A stretch of DNA of 60,393 nt from Streptomyces longispororuber (GTDB lineage: Bacteria > Actinomycetota > Actinomycetes > Streptomycetales > Streptomycetaceae). Made by a program: the position numbers and the translations under genes. The notes beneath the pieces were generated by a model, which saw only the letters and a list, made by a program, of their open reading frames with translations, had not been told where the DNA came from and did not search any database. Of this stretch, positions 1 to 8,464 are shown piece after piece; position 1 is the first letter of the stretch; every line of letters starts with the position of its first letter. The stretch lies in the NCBI RefSeq assembly GCF_014656095.1, contig NZ_BNBT01000039.1, positions 1-60,393 on the forward strand. Direction: 5' to 3'.

Positions 1-34
1 GGCGGCACGTACGGCGGCCGCCGTACGTGCCGCC
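1..34. terminator. 34-bp perfect palindrome, probable hairpin terminator
   Basis: Positions 1-34 equal their own reverse complement exactly (a 17-bp arm with centre GGCC at 16-19). The transcript would fold into a very stable hairpin. No T-tract follows, which is common for Streptomyces terminators. It lies at the window edge beyond the 3' end of the minus-strand SDR gene, so it may end that transcript, an unseen gene to the left, or both. Confidence 0.6.
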
Positions 35-92
35 GCCGGTCCCGCGTTCACCGCACCGGTGTCCGCGGGCCCCAACTGCTCCTGTGTCCCGG

Positions 93-194
93 CTGCCCCG
101 ATGTCTCGGATGTCCCCGTGTCCCGGCTGTCCCCGTGTCTCCGCTGTTCCCATGTCTCCGCTGTCCCCGTGTCCCAGCCGTCCCCGTGCCCCGG
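93..194. repeat. 17-bp tandem repeat, six degenerate copies
   Basis: Six head-to-tail 17-bp units start at 93, 110, 127, 144, 161 and 178, all variants of CTGTCCCCGTGTCYCSG, with a partial unit just before. The period is not a multiple of three and the stretch is intergenic, so it is a minisatellite rather than a protein repeat. The rest of 1-319 shows no convincing gene. Confidence 0.8.
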
Positions 195-319
195 TTCAGG
201 CCCGCCACCGTCGCCGCTGTGCGCGGCAAGAAGCCGAGGGGGCGGCGGTGCGGGCCCGCAGCCGCTTCAGGTGACGCGCCACGCGGACGGCCAGGCCCGC
301 GCGACTGCCGCGCACACGG

Positions 320-919
320 CTACCGCACCCGGTACACCTGGCCCGTCTGCGCCCCCTCGACCGCGCGGACGTACGCCGTCGCCACGCGTGCCGCCGGTAC
401 GGGTTCCATGCCCACGAAGAACGGCCCGTAGGCGGGCAGGGACTCCTCGGCCACCGTGGGGCTCACGGCGTTGATACGCCGCGGCGGGAGCTCGATCGCG
501 GCGGCCCGTACGAAGGCCTCGACCGCGCCGTTGGCGGCGGAGGCGGCGGCCCCCGCCACGATCGGCTCCTCCGTGAGGACGCCGCTGACCAGCGTGAACG
601 AGCCGGTCGCGGACACGTGCCGGGCGCCTTGGCGGACCAGTTCCAGTTGGCTGAGGGCCTTGCCGCGCAGCGTCGCCGCGACGTCGTCGGCGGTCAGCTC
701 GGCCAGCGGCTTGAACACGGCGTCGCCCGCCGCGACGGCCACCGCGTCCAGCGGGCCCACGCGCTCGTACATCTCCGCCACGGCCGCCGGATCGGTGACG
801 TCGCAGACCACGTCGCCGCTCGTGCGCCCCACACCGAGCACGTCGTGGCCGCGCTCCGCGAGCGCCTCGCGCACCGCGGAGCCCAGCGTGCCGCCCGCGC
901 CGACCAGAAGAATCCTCAC
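320..919 (-). CDS. short-chain dehydrogenase-like protein (atypical SDR)
   Basis: The 199-aa protein opens with a Rossmann nucleotide-binding loop (GAGGTLGSAV) directly after the start, which fixes the start at the GTG at 919. An ATG further upstream would add about 58 unstructured residues. The length and the pattern DVVCDVTD...AANGAVEAFVRAAAIEL fit the short-chain dehydrogenase/reductase fold. The usual catalytic Tyr-x3-Lys is not visible: the region where it should lie reads ASAANGAV. It may be a reductase with altered chemistry or only a dinucleotide-binding protein. It is divergent from a LysR regulator 172 bp away, a classic regulator-target arrangement. The substrate cannot be told from sequence. 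Confidence 0.8.
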   Translation of the reverse strand: MRILLVGAGGTLGSAVREALAERGHDVLGVGRTSGDVVCDVTDPAAVAEMYERVGPLDAVAVAAGDAVFKPLAELTADDVAATLRGKALSQLELVRQGARHVSATGSFTLVSGVLTEEPIVAGAAASAANGAVEAFVRAAAIELPPRRINAVSPTVAEESLPAYGPFFVGMEPVPAARVATAYVRAVEGAQTGQVYRVR

Positions 920-1091
920 ACCGCACCATCCGTGTCCTGGGAAGAAGGCCTCCCTCCGCCGGGACATCGAACGTCGGACGCCGGCCCGGGAAGGGGAAGT
1001 CCGGGCGCTCCGACCGCCCGGCACACCCGACGCTACGGAGCCCGACCCGCTCCCGGAAATGCCTTCTGGGCAGCCACTATGCTTCCCAGGC

Positions 1092-1961
1092 ATGGATGTG
1101 GAGCTGCGTCACCTCAGGACCCTGGCCGCCATCGCCGAGGAGGGCACGGTCACCGCCGCGGCGGCCCGCCTGCACATGACGCAGCCCGCCGTGTCCCGCA
1201 CCCTCGCCCAACTGGAGGCGCGCGTGGGAGTGCGGCTCGTCGACCGCTCCTCCCGGCACCTGGACCTCACCAAGGCCGGGGAGACGCTCCTCGGGCACGG
1301 GCGCGCCATCCTCGCCCACCTCGACGCGGCACTCGCCGACACCCGGGCCCACGACCGGCCGCTGCGGCTCGGCTACACCTGCGCCGTCCTCGGGCGGCAG
1401 ACCGTGCCGCTGCTGCGCTCGTGGCGGCGGAGCCGGCCGCACGTGCCGCTCGACGTCGTCCGGCAGGACAACCCCACCGCGGGCCTGGCCACCGGCGCCA
1501 CCGACGTGGCCGTCCTGCGCACCGCCCCCGCCGACCCGCGCATCCGCACCGAGGCCCTCTACACCGAGGACCGGGTCGCCGCCCTGCCCGACGACCACCC
1601 CCTCGCCGACCGCGACCGGGTCCGGCTGGCCGAGCTCACCTCCGGCCCGCCCCTCCCGCTGGCCCTGTGGCCCGACACCGGCACCGCCTCGGTGGACCTG
1701 TGGCCCCCGGAGCGGCGCCCGGACCGCACGGTGGACGTACGCAACGTCGACGAGTGGCTGAACCTCATCGCCATGGGGGGCGCCTTCGGCGTCGGCGCCG
1801 CGGGCACGGCCGAGAGCCACGGCCACCCGGGGGTGCGCTTCGTCCCGGTCGAGGACGCCCCCGCCGCCACCGTCCACCTCGCCCGCCCGGTCCACCCCAC
1901 GCACCCCCGGACGGAGGAGTTCCTCGCCGCCGTACGGGAGGTGGTCAGTACCCACGGCTGA
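1092..1961 (+). CDS. LysR-family transcriptional regulator
   Basis: The 289-aa protein has the typical LysR length. Residues 1-60 form the winged helix-turn-helix (MDVELRHLRTLAAIAEEG, then TAAAARLHMTQPAVSRTLAQLE), followed by a linker helix and a periplasmic-binding-like effector domain from about residue 90. The ATG at 1092 is chosen because the HTH starts at once; the reading frame stays open far upstream but that part overlaps the SDR gene on the other strand. The divergent SDR at 320-919 is the most likely target, with the 172-bp gap (920-1091) holding both promoters. The effector is unknown. Confidence 0.92.
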   Translation: MDVELRHLRTLAAIAEEGTVTAAAARLHMTQPAVSRTLAQLEARVGVRLVDRSSRHLDLTKAGETLLGHGRAILAHLDAALADTRAHDRPLRLGYTCAVLGRQTVPLLRSWRRSRPHVPLDVVRQDNPTAGLATGATDVAVLRTAPADPRIRTEALYTEDRVAALPDDHPLADRDRVRLAELTSGPPLPLALWPDTGTASVDLWPPERRPDRTVDVRNVDEWLNLIAMGGAFGVGAAGTAESHGHPGVRFVPVEDAPAATVHLARPVHPTHPRTEEFLAAVREVVSTHG

Positions 1962-2104
1962 TGCCGCGCCCCGGATCCACCGCCGCTCCTCGGGCCCGCC
2001 GTACGGAGCCCCGCGCCCTGCGGAAAGTCCGTGCGGGCCTTGCCCCGTCCCGGGTATGAAGGGGCCTGGAGGCGCGGAAGGCGTCTGGTGAAAGGGGGAG
2101 CGGC

Positions 2105-2263
2105 ATGAGTGACGTGGGGCTGTTGGCGGTCGCCTTCTTCCTGCCGGGTCTGGCGGTGTTCGGCGGTGTGGTCTGGCTCATCGTCCGGTGGGCGAGGAGG
2201 AACGGCTGGCGGGGCGGACACGGCCCCGGGCCCGGCGGCGGGCCGGGCGGCGCGGGCTTCTGA
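2105..2263 (+). CDS. small single-pass membrane protein
   Basis: This 52-residue ORF starts at an ATG with a good ribosome-binding site (AAAGGGGGAG, 2091-2100, 4 nt upstream). It has one hydrophobic segment at about residues 5-27 (LLAVAFFLPGLAVFGGVVWL), a basic RWARR stop-transfer stretch and a Gly/Pro-rich tail. The layout suggests an N-out, C-in peptide. It sits convergent to the SpoIIE phosphatase with a 36-bp gap. No family is recognised. The case for a real gene rests on the RBS, the transmembrane helix and Streptomyces-like codon use. Confidence 0.6.
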   Translation: MSDVGLLAVAFFLPGLAVFGGVVWLIVRWARRNGWRGGHGPGPGGGPGGAGF

Positions 2264-2299
2264 CGGGGGAGTGCGCCGTTCCGGCGAGGGCGCCGCGCC

Positions 2300-5152
2300 T
2301 CAGCCGTGGTCGGGGGGCGGCGTCGGCCGGACGGCGAGGACGGCGATGTCGTCGTCGCTGTCGGCGCCGAGCCCGATGAGCAGCTCGTCGCAGAACACGT
2401 TGAGGGGTTCGCGGGCCAGGGCCGAGGTGTAACCGCGGAGCCGCTCCATCGCGTCGTCCAGGGACTCGCCGCGCCGTTCGATGAGCCCGTCCGTGTACAG
2501 CAGCACCGTGGCGTGCGCGGGGATCGCGTCCGTCGCCCTGGGCCGCGGCATGTCGGGGTCCATGCCGAGGAGCAGCCCCGAGCCGCCGTCCAGGTAGCGG
2601 GTGCGGCCGTCCTCGGTGGTCAGCAGCGGCGGCAGGTGCCCGGCGGAGGAGTGCACCAGCTCCCACGGCCCGGCGGCGCCGCCCTTGAGCAGGCCGTAGA
2701 TGCAGGTGGCGGTGGCCTCCCGGTACAGGGTGTGGTTCGCCGTGTCGAGGCGGCGCAGCACCGTGTCCGGGGGCTCCTGGCGGTCCACGGCGATACCGCG
2801 CAGCATGCTGCGCAACTGGCTCATGGCGACGGCCGCGTCGAGGTTGTGCCCCGTGACGTCGCCGATGACCAGAGCCATGTCCCCGTTGGGCACGACGAAG
2901 GCGTCGTACCAGTCCCCGCCGACCTGGGCGGTCGTCGAGGAGGCGGCGTAACGGGCGGCCAGCTCCAGGGGCTCGACCCGCGGCAGCACGGGCAGCAGCG
3001 AGCGCTGGAGCCGCTCGGCGATGTTCCGGGTCTCCTGGTACAGCCGGGCGTTGTCCACGCCCAGGGCGAGCCCGCGGCACAGGTCGTCGACGAGGGGCAG
3101 GTCCTCCTCCGTGAAGGGCTGCTCGTCGCCGCCGCGGGCCACCGTCAGGGCGCCGATGATCTGTCGGCGCGCCCGCAGCGGGGCGACGACCGCGCTGTGC
3201 GCGCCCAGGTGTCCGAACAGGTCGAGGTAGTGCGCGTCCAGGGGGCTCGCCGACTGGCTCGGTGGCGGGGGCTCGGTGAGCAGCAGGGGCCCGGCGCCGC
3301 GCAGCGCCCGGGCCAGCGGTCCCCGGGCGGCCTCGGTCACGGGCGGGAGGCTGCCCTCGTAGTCCCGCGGGCACAGCCCCTGCGGGGTGCGGTGGACGAC
3401 GCAGATCCGCTCCACCTCGGCGTCCTCCGTGAACAGGTCCACGGCGCACCAGTCGGCCAGGCGCTCGGTCAGGATCCGGCCCGCGCGCCGCAGGCCCTCG
3501 TCCGGGTCGGGGGTGTTGCTCAGCGCGGCACCGGTGTCGGCGAGCAGGGAGAGCCGCTCCAGGGCCGAAAGCCCCGCGTGGCCCCGGCCCGTCCTGGGCG
3601 CCCCTTCCAGGGCATCTGCCGACGTGGCGTCCGGGGCGGGTTCCGACGCGCCGTCCACGGTGTGCTCCAGGGCATCCGCCGACGCGTCGTACGGGGTGGT
3701 CTCCACGTCGCCTTCGCCCGTCAGGACAGCCGGGGAGGTGCTGCCCGGCACCTGCGGCGCCGCCGGCCGGCTGCGGGCGGCGGGGCGGGCCGAGGCGAGG
3801 GGCGCGGCGGCCCGGGGGGCGAGCTGCGCCACGAAGACGGTGCGGCCGTCGGCCGTCTCCTGGGTCTGGATGAACAGCCGTACGGGGACCAGCCTGCCGT
3901 CGTGGTGCAGCGCCGGGAGCGGCACCGAGCGGCCCAGGATGTGCGGCTGTCCGCTCAGCAGCAGGGCGCCGAAGGCCTCCAGGTGCCGTGTGCGCAGGTG
4001 CTCCGGGACGATGGTGGTGAGCGGCCGCCCGACGAGGTCGTCCACCTGCCAGCCGAGCAGGTCCGCCGCCGGGCCGTTCGCCGCGATGATGAGGTTCCGC
4101 TCGTCGGCGGCGATGGTCGGGACCCTGCTGGACCGCACCTGCCCGGCCTCCCACGGCACCAGCTCGTACGGGCTCGCGCTCGGCTCGCGGGGCACCACGG
4201 TCCACGCGGTGGCGTGCCCTCCGGCGAGCTGTCCGACGATCTGGTCGAACAGCCACTCGTGGAAGACCCGGTTGCGGGGGAGCGCCGGCAGGGTCAGGAG
4301 GCGCTCGTCGCGGGCCGCTTCCTCGACGCGGTGCAGGACGCGGCGCAGCGTCTCCACCGCTGCCCCGGCGTCCTTGGGCAGCCGCAGGAGGAGGGACGGG
4401 ATCTCCTTCCCGGCGGGTTCCCGGCCCAGCGCGGTCGTCACGCTCGCGCTGATCACGTTGCTCATGTCGTGGGCGGTGGCGAGGTCCTCCGGCGGCACGC
4501 CGACGTCACACCCGGCCGCGAGGGCCAGGGCCGCCTCGCGCAGCAACGTGTGACGGTGCTGCTGGGACGCGGCGTACAGCGCGCCCGGCATGTCGATCAG
4601 CGTCACCTGTTCGGCGGAACCGGAACCGGAGCCAGAGCCAGAGCCGGAGCCAGGATCGGAGCCGGAGGCGGAGCCAGGATCGGAGCCGGAGCCGGAGCCG
4701 AAGTCGGATTCGGCGCCGTCGGCGGGCTCGGCGGGGCCCCAGCCGCCCGGCTGCCCCCGCGTCCCGTCGGACCACAGCTCGAACCAGACCGTCTTGCCGT
4801 CCGCACCCGTTTCGACGCCGTGCCGGGACGCGAGGCGCTCGACCAGGGGCAGTCCCTGTCCCGTACCGGCGTACGCGGGACACTTCTGCGGCAGCAGCCG
4901 CCGGTCCGGCCGCCGGTCCCCCACGCAGACGCGCGGCGTGCCGCCGTCGACGCAGGCGGACACCTCGACGTCCGTGCGGGCGTGCAGCACGGCGTTCGTC
5001 ACCAGCTCGCTGACCAGGAGCTGAGCGGTGTCCACCAGGTCCGGTGCGACATCCACGAGAGCGGCCCGCACGAACCGTCGAGCCTGCGCCACGCTCTCCG
5101 GCCCCAGGGGGAACCGCCGCGACGACGCCCCTGGGACATTGAGGTCGCCCAT
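2300..5152 (-). CDS. ATP-binding SpoIIE-family protein phosphatase (HATPase-PAS-GAF-PP2C)
   Basis: This 950-aa multidomain signalling protein begins with an RsbW-type histidine-kinase-like ATPase at about residues 15-130 (LLVSELVTNAVLHA; GTGQGLPLVERL). A Ser-Gly-Asp-Pro linker of about 35 residues follows near 150-185, then a helical region. A PAS domain lies at about 340-430 (ADERNLIIAANGPAADLLGW), a GAF domain at about 540-690, and a C-terminal PP2C/SpoIIE phosphatase at about 720-945 (VGGDWYDAF, LVIGDVTGH, LLYTDGL). Proteins of this architecture are numerous in Streptomyces and act in partner-switching control of alternative sigma factors by phosphorylating and dephosphorylating anti-anti-sigma proteins. 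No such partner is adjacent. The GA-rich DNA of the linker (about 4610-4705) is low complexity. Confidence 0.93.
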   Translation of the reverse strand: MGDLNVPGASSRRFPLGPESVAQARRFVRAALVDVAPDLVDTAQLLVSELVTNAVLHARTDVEVSACVDGGTPRVCVGDRRPDRRLLPQKCPAYAGTGQGLPLVERLASRHGVETGADGKTVWFELWSDGTRGQPGGWGPAEPADGAESDFGSGSGSDPGSASGSDPGSGSGSGSGSGSAEQVTLIDMPGALYAASQQHRHTLLREAALALAAGCDVGVPPEDLATAHDMSNVISASVTTALGREPAGKEIPSLLLRLPKDAGAAVETLRRVLHRVEEAARDERLLTLPALPRNRVFHEWLFDQIVGQLAGGHATAWTVVPREPSASPYELVPWEAGQVRSSRVPTIAADERNLIIAANGPAADLLGWQVDDLVGRPLTTIVPEHLRTRHLEAFGALLLSGQPHILGRSVPLPALHHDGRLVPVRLFIQTQETADGRTVFVAQLAPRAAAPLASARPAARSRPAAPQVPGSTSPAVLTGEGDVETTPYDASADALEHTVDGASEPAPDATSADALEGAPRTGRGHAGLSALERLSLLADTGAALSNTPDPDEGLRRAGRILTERLADWCAVDLFTEDAEVERICVVHRTPQGLCPRDYEGSLPPVTEAARGPLARALRGAGPLLLTEPPPPSQSASPLDAHYLDLFGHLGAHSAVVAPLRARRQIIGALTVARGGDEQPFTEEDLPLVDDLCRGLALGVDNARLYQETRNIAERLQRSLLPVLPRVEPLELAARYAASSTTAQVGGDWYDAFVVPNGDMALVIGDVTGHNLDAAVAMSQLRSMLRGIAVDRQEPPDTVLRRLDTANHTLYREATATCIYGLLKGGAAGPWELVHSSAGHLPPLLTTEDGRTRYLDGGSGLLLGMDPDMPRPRATDAIPAHATVLLYTDGLIERRGESLDDAMERLRGYTSALAREPLNVFCDELLIGLGADSDDDIAVLAVRPTPPPDHG

Positions 5153-5270
5153 GCCCTCAGTGTGCCGCAGGACCCCTGACCGCGCGGCCAGAGCCCGCTC
5201 CGGTGCGGCGGACGGTCACACACCGTAGCCCCGGCCCAAGAAGGCACAGCCGGGGCCCTGGATCGGTGCT

Positions 5271-5333
5271 GCCGCTCAGCGGGCCAGTGCCGCCGCTCAG
5301 CGATCAGGTCCCGCCGCTCAGCGGGTCAGCGGC
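5271..5333 (-). repeat. 21-bp tandem triplication carrying in-frame stop codons
   Basis: GCCGCTCAGCG recurs at 5271, 5292 and 5313, a period of 21 bp (seven codons). On the minus strand each unit contains an in-frame TGA: at 5318-5320, the stop of the phosphoesterase, and again at 5297-5299 and 5276-5278. The end of the gene and its stop were therefore copied in tandem. Divergence between copies (ACC/ATC/GCC) shows the event is not brand new. Confidence 0.8.
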
Positions 5334-6337
5334 ACCCTGATCTGCTTCAGCCACGCACGGCGGGCGAAGTCGCGGGCCTTGATGACGACCGAGTCGTGGT
5401 GCACCTCCACCTGGAGGCCCTGGTTGAAGGAGCCCGCGACGGCCACCTCGCCGCCCTTGCCGTCGTCGCGGTACCCCGTCTGGATGGCGCCGGTGTTCAC
5501 CACGGTGAACCCGTCGAGGTTGGCGGTGCCGGGCACCACGCGGCGCACCACCCAGTCGGACAGGTCGAGGTCCCAGTGGGTGTGGCCGGAGAAGAGGAAC
5601 ACGTCGGGGTGGCGGCCGAGGAGCTCCAGGAGGCGGTCGGCCTGGAGGTAGTCGCTCGCGTAGAGCTTGTTGCGGGTGCCGGAGACGGTGTTGGGCAGGG
5701 GGTGGTGGGTGATCACCATGACCGGCCTGCGGCGGCGCGACCAGTGCCACAGCCGGTCCTCCAGCCACGTGAACTGCGCGTCGCTGAGCCAGACCTCGTC
5801 CCACAGCTTGGGGTCGTGGTAGTGCATGTACCGCTCGGTGCCGAGCGAGAGGACCGGGATTCCGCCGAAGGAGGTCTCCGCGTGCACCGCGCCGCGCCCG
5901 GCGAACCGGTAGAAGCTGCGGAACAGGGAGTCCTCGGTGGTGCCGTTCGGCCAGGTGTCCTGCGCCAGCGTGTCGGGGTCGCGCCACTTCGGCACGTAGA
6001 ACTCGTGGTTGCCGATCGCCCAGGCCACGTCGCGGGGGTGTGAGTGGCGCCGGAGTTCGGCGCTGACCTGCGCGTACTCGGCGTCGTAACCGCGCGGCGT
6101 GATGTCGCCCGCCACGGCGAGGCCGGCGCTGCGCGGGTTGACCGCGGCCATGTCGTCCAGGGCCAGGCCGAAGTCCCGCAGGTCGCCCTGGATGTCGCTG
6201 ACGACGTTGAACCGTACGACGCCGCGGTCGCGCCCCCGCTCGGCGTGCGCGGCGGCGGGGGAGGCGTGGGCCTGCGGGGCGACGGCGGTGGTCGCCAGGG
6301 CGCCGCCGCTCGCGGCGAGGAGGGTTCTGCGGTCCAT
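5318..6337 (-). CDS. Tat-exported metallophosphoesterase
   Basis: The 339-aa protein starts with a twin-arginine signal (MDRRTLLAASGGALATTAVA, AxA-type cleavage near QAHASP), so it is predicted to be secreted folded. The mature part has calcineurin-like phosphoesterase metal motifs: a variant first Asp motif (VVSDIQGD), GDI in VAGDITPRG, GNHEF, ITHHPL and SGHTH. These ligate a di-metal centre used to hydrolyse phosphomonoesters or diesters. Between the GNH and GHTH blocks lies a large insert with many aromatic residues. It is flanked by same-strand and divergent genes with no obvious functional link. The C-terminus ends in PLTR inside the 21-bp triplication. Confidence 0.9.
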   Translation of the reverse strand: MDRRTLLAASGGALATTAVAPQAHASPAAAHAERGRDRGVVRFNVVSDIQGDLRDFGLALDDMAAVNPRSAGLAVAGDITPRGYDAEYAQVSAELRRHSHPRDVAWAIGNHEFYVPKWRDPDTLAQDTWPNGTTEDSLFRSFYRFAGRGAVHAETSFGGIPVLSLGTERYMHYHDPKLWDEVWLSDAQFTWLEDRLWHWSRRRRPVMVITHHPLPNTVSGTRNKLYASDYLQADRLLELLGRHPDVFLFSGHTHWDLDLSDWVVRRVVPGTANLDGFTVVNTGAIQTGYRDDGKGGEVAVAGSFNQGLQVEVHHDSVVIKARDFARRAWLKQIRVPLTR

Positions 6338-6504
6338 GCGTGACTCCGTGGTGGTGAGGTGCGGTGTGTGCCCCGGTGAACCTCACGGGAGCCGGTGCCG
6401 TCCTCACCACGCGCGCCGGGCCAGTACGTGGAGCATGCATGAACATCTGGCGAGCGTCCGGTCCTGCGCCCCTGGGCAAGGTCGGTGCACGGAGCGGCAA
6501 GTAA

Positions 6505-7472
<968 letters not shown>

Positions 7473-7713
7473 CCGGGCGGGGCCCCGGCCCCGTGACCCG
7501 CTGACCGCTGCCTGGACGCTGCGGCGGGCCCCGGTGCGGCGCCGCAGCGCGCGCCCGCCGAGGACTCCCGGCGCGTACTCCCGCCGTGCACGCCCCACCG
7601 AGCACGCCCTCGGTGCACCGAGGCGCCGCGTCCGCCCCCGGCAGCCCGGCGCGACCGGAACCCGCTCGATCCGCCGACGCGGGGGCGGTCCCCGCGGAAC
7701 GCGCCGGTTCGAC

Positions 7714-7752
7714 ACCCGCCCCGGAACCCTTCCCTCGGGTTCCGGGGCGGGT
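7714..7752. terminator. strong hairpin, probable factor-independent terminator
   Basis: The arms ACCCGCCCCGGAACCC (7714-7729) and GGGTTCCGGGGCGGGT (7737-7752) are perfectly complementary over 16 bp with a 7-nt loop. It lies 0.3 kb after the hydrolase and 0.7 kb before the PKS gene, so it would insulate the two. No U-tract is present. Confidence 0.65.
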
Positions 7753-8229
7753 TCGTGGCCGTGCCGGTCCTCGGCAGCCGTGCCACCGCCCCAGCCGGGG
7801 CGCCCGACGCCGAAACGGGCCTCGCCGGAGGCGTGGCGCCGTGAATGAGCCGCCCCTCTCCCGGCCATTTCCGCACAGGTCACCGGCGCCTGCCGCAATT
7901 CCGCGTCATCTGCCGCGTGCGGCGACATTCGCCCTCACCGGCGCGGCCGGTCCGCGGAGAGCACGGCGGGCGTTGCGTGGTGAATTTTCTTTCTTGTACC
8001 GAGGGTAATCAGCCACTCGGAACGCCGTTCGGAGCGTGACGATGGCGCAAAGGAGCGAGTGTTTCCAGCCCCGGGCACCGGGGCCGGACTCCTGTCACGG
8101 TCGCCCCGGAACCTTCCTGGAGCCGCTGCCGACACGCTGGTCAGAGCCTCATCCGTGCCGTGCGCCCCCTCTCCGCCAGCGACCCCGTGAAGACCGGGCA
8201 AGGTGCTTCTATAACTCGGGTAAGTACCC
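7753..8229. other. non-coding stretch upstream of the PKS gene
   Basis: This stretch has no ORF with convincing codon use or ribosome-binding site. It includes a relatively A/T-rich patch at about 7978-8012 (GAATTTTCTTTCTTGTACC), unusual for this DNA and a reasonable place for regulator binding. Together with 8258-8464 it forms the long upstream region of the polyketide locus. Confidence 0.5.
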
Positions 8230-8257
8230 TTGACAGGGGCGTCCCCGGTTGTAAGGT
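8230..8257 (+). promoter_or_regulatory. sigma-HrdB-type promoter for the PKS operon
   Basis: TTGACA at 8230-8235 is a perfect -35 hexamer. TAAGGT at 8252-8257 is a good -10, with a 16-bp spacer. It faces the PKS gene, giving a 5' leader of roughly 200 nt before the ATG at 8465. The match is the best vegetative promoter I noticed in the window; activity is inferred. Confidence 0.6.
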
Positions 8258-8464
8258 CACTTGAGGTCCGGACCTCTTTGCCCGTGCTCGTATCCCGTGC
8301 GGGGAAAGTTAAGGAAGCGTCAATTCCACGCCTGCTCACGCACGTATTCCCGGTGATTTCCGCAATGCCTGAACGCGAAAGGCCCCGGACGCGCCGGCGA
8401 TGTGCGAGCGGGGCGACCGGCGCGCGCGTGCCCTGCCGCGCGCCGCCCGAAGGAGACGATCGCG

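Noticed and set aside
27..431. Plus-strand reading frames of 118-134 aa rich in Pro/Arg/Cys
   Set aside because: They are translations of the 17-bp repeat and of the antisense of the SDR gene; no ribosome-binding site.
8036..8233. Small plus-strand ORF in the PKS leader
   Set aside because: No ribosome-binding site, no codon bias, spans the promoter.
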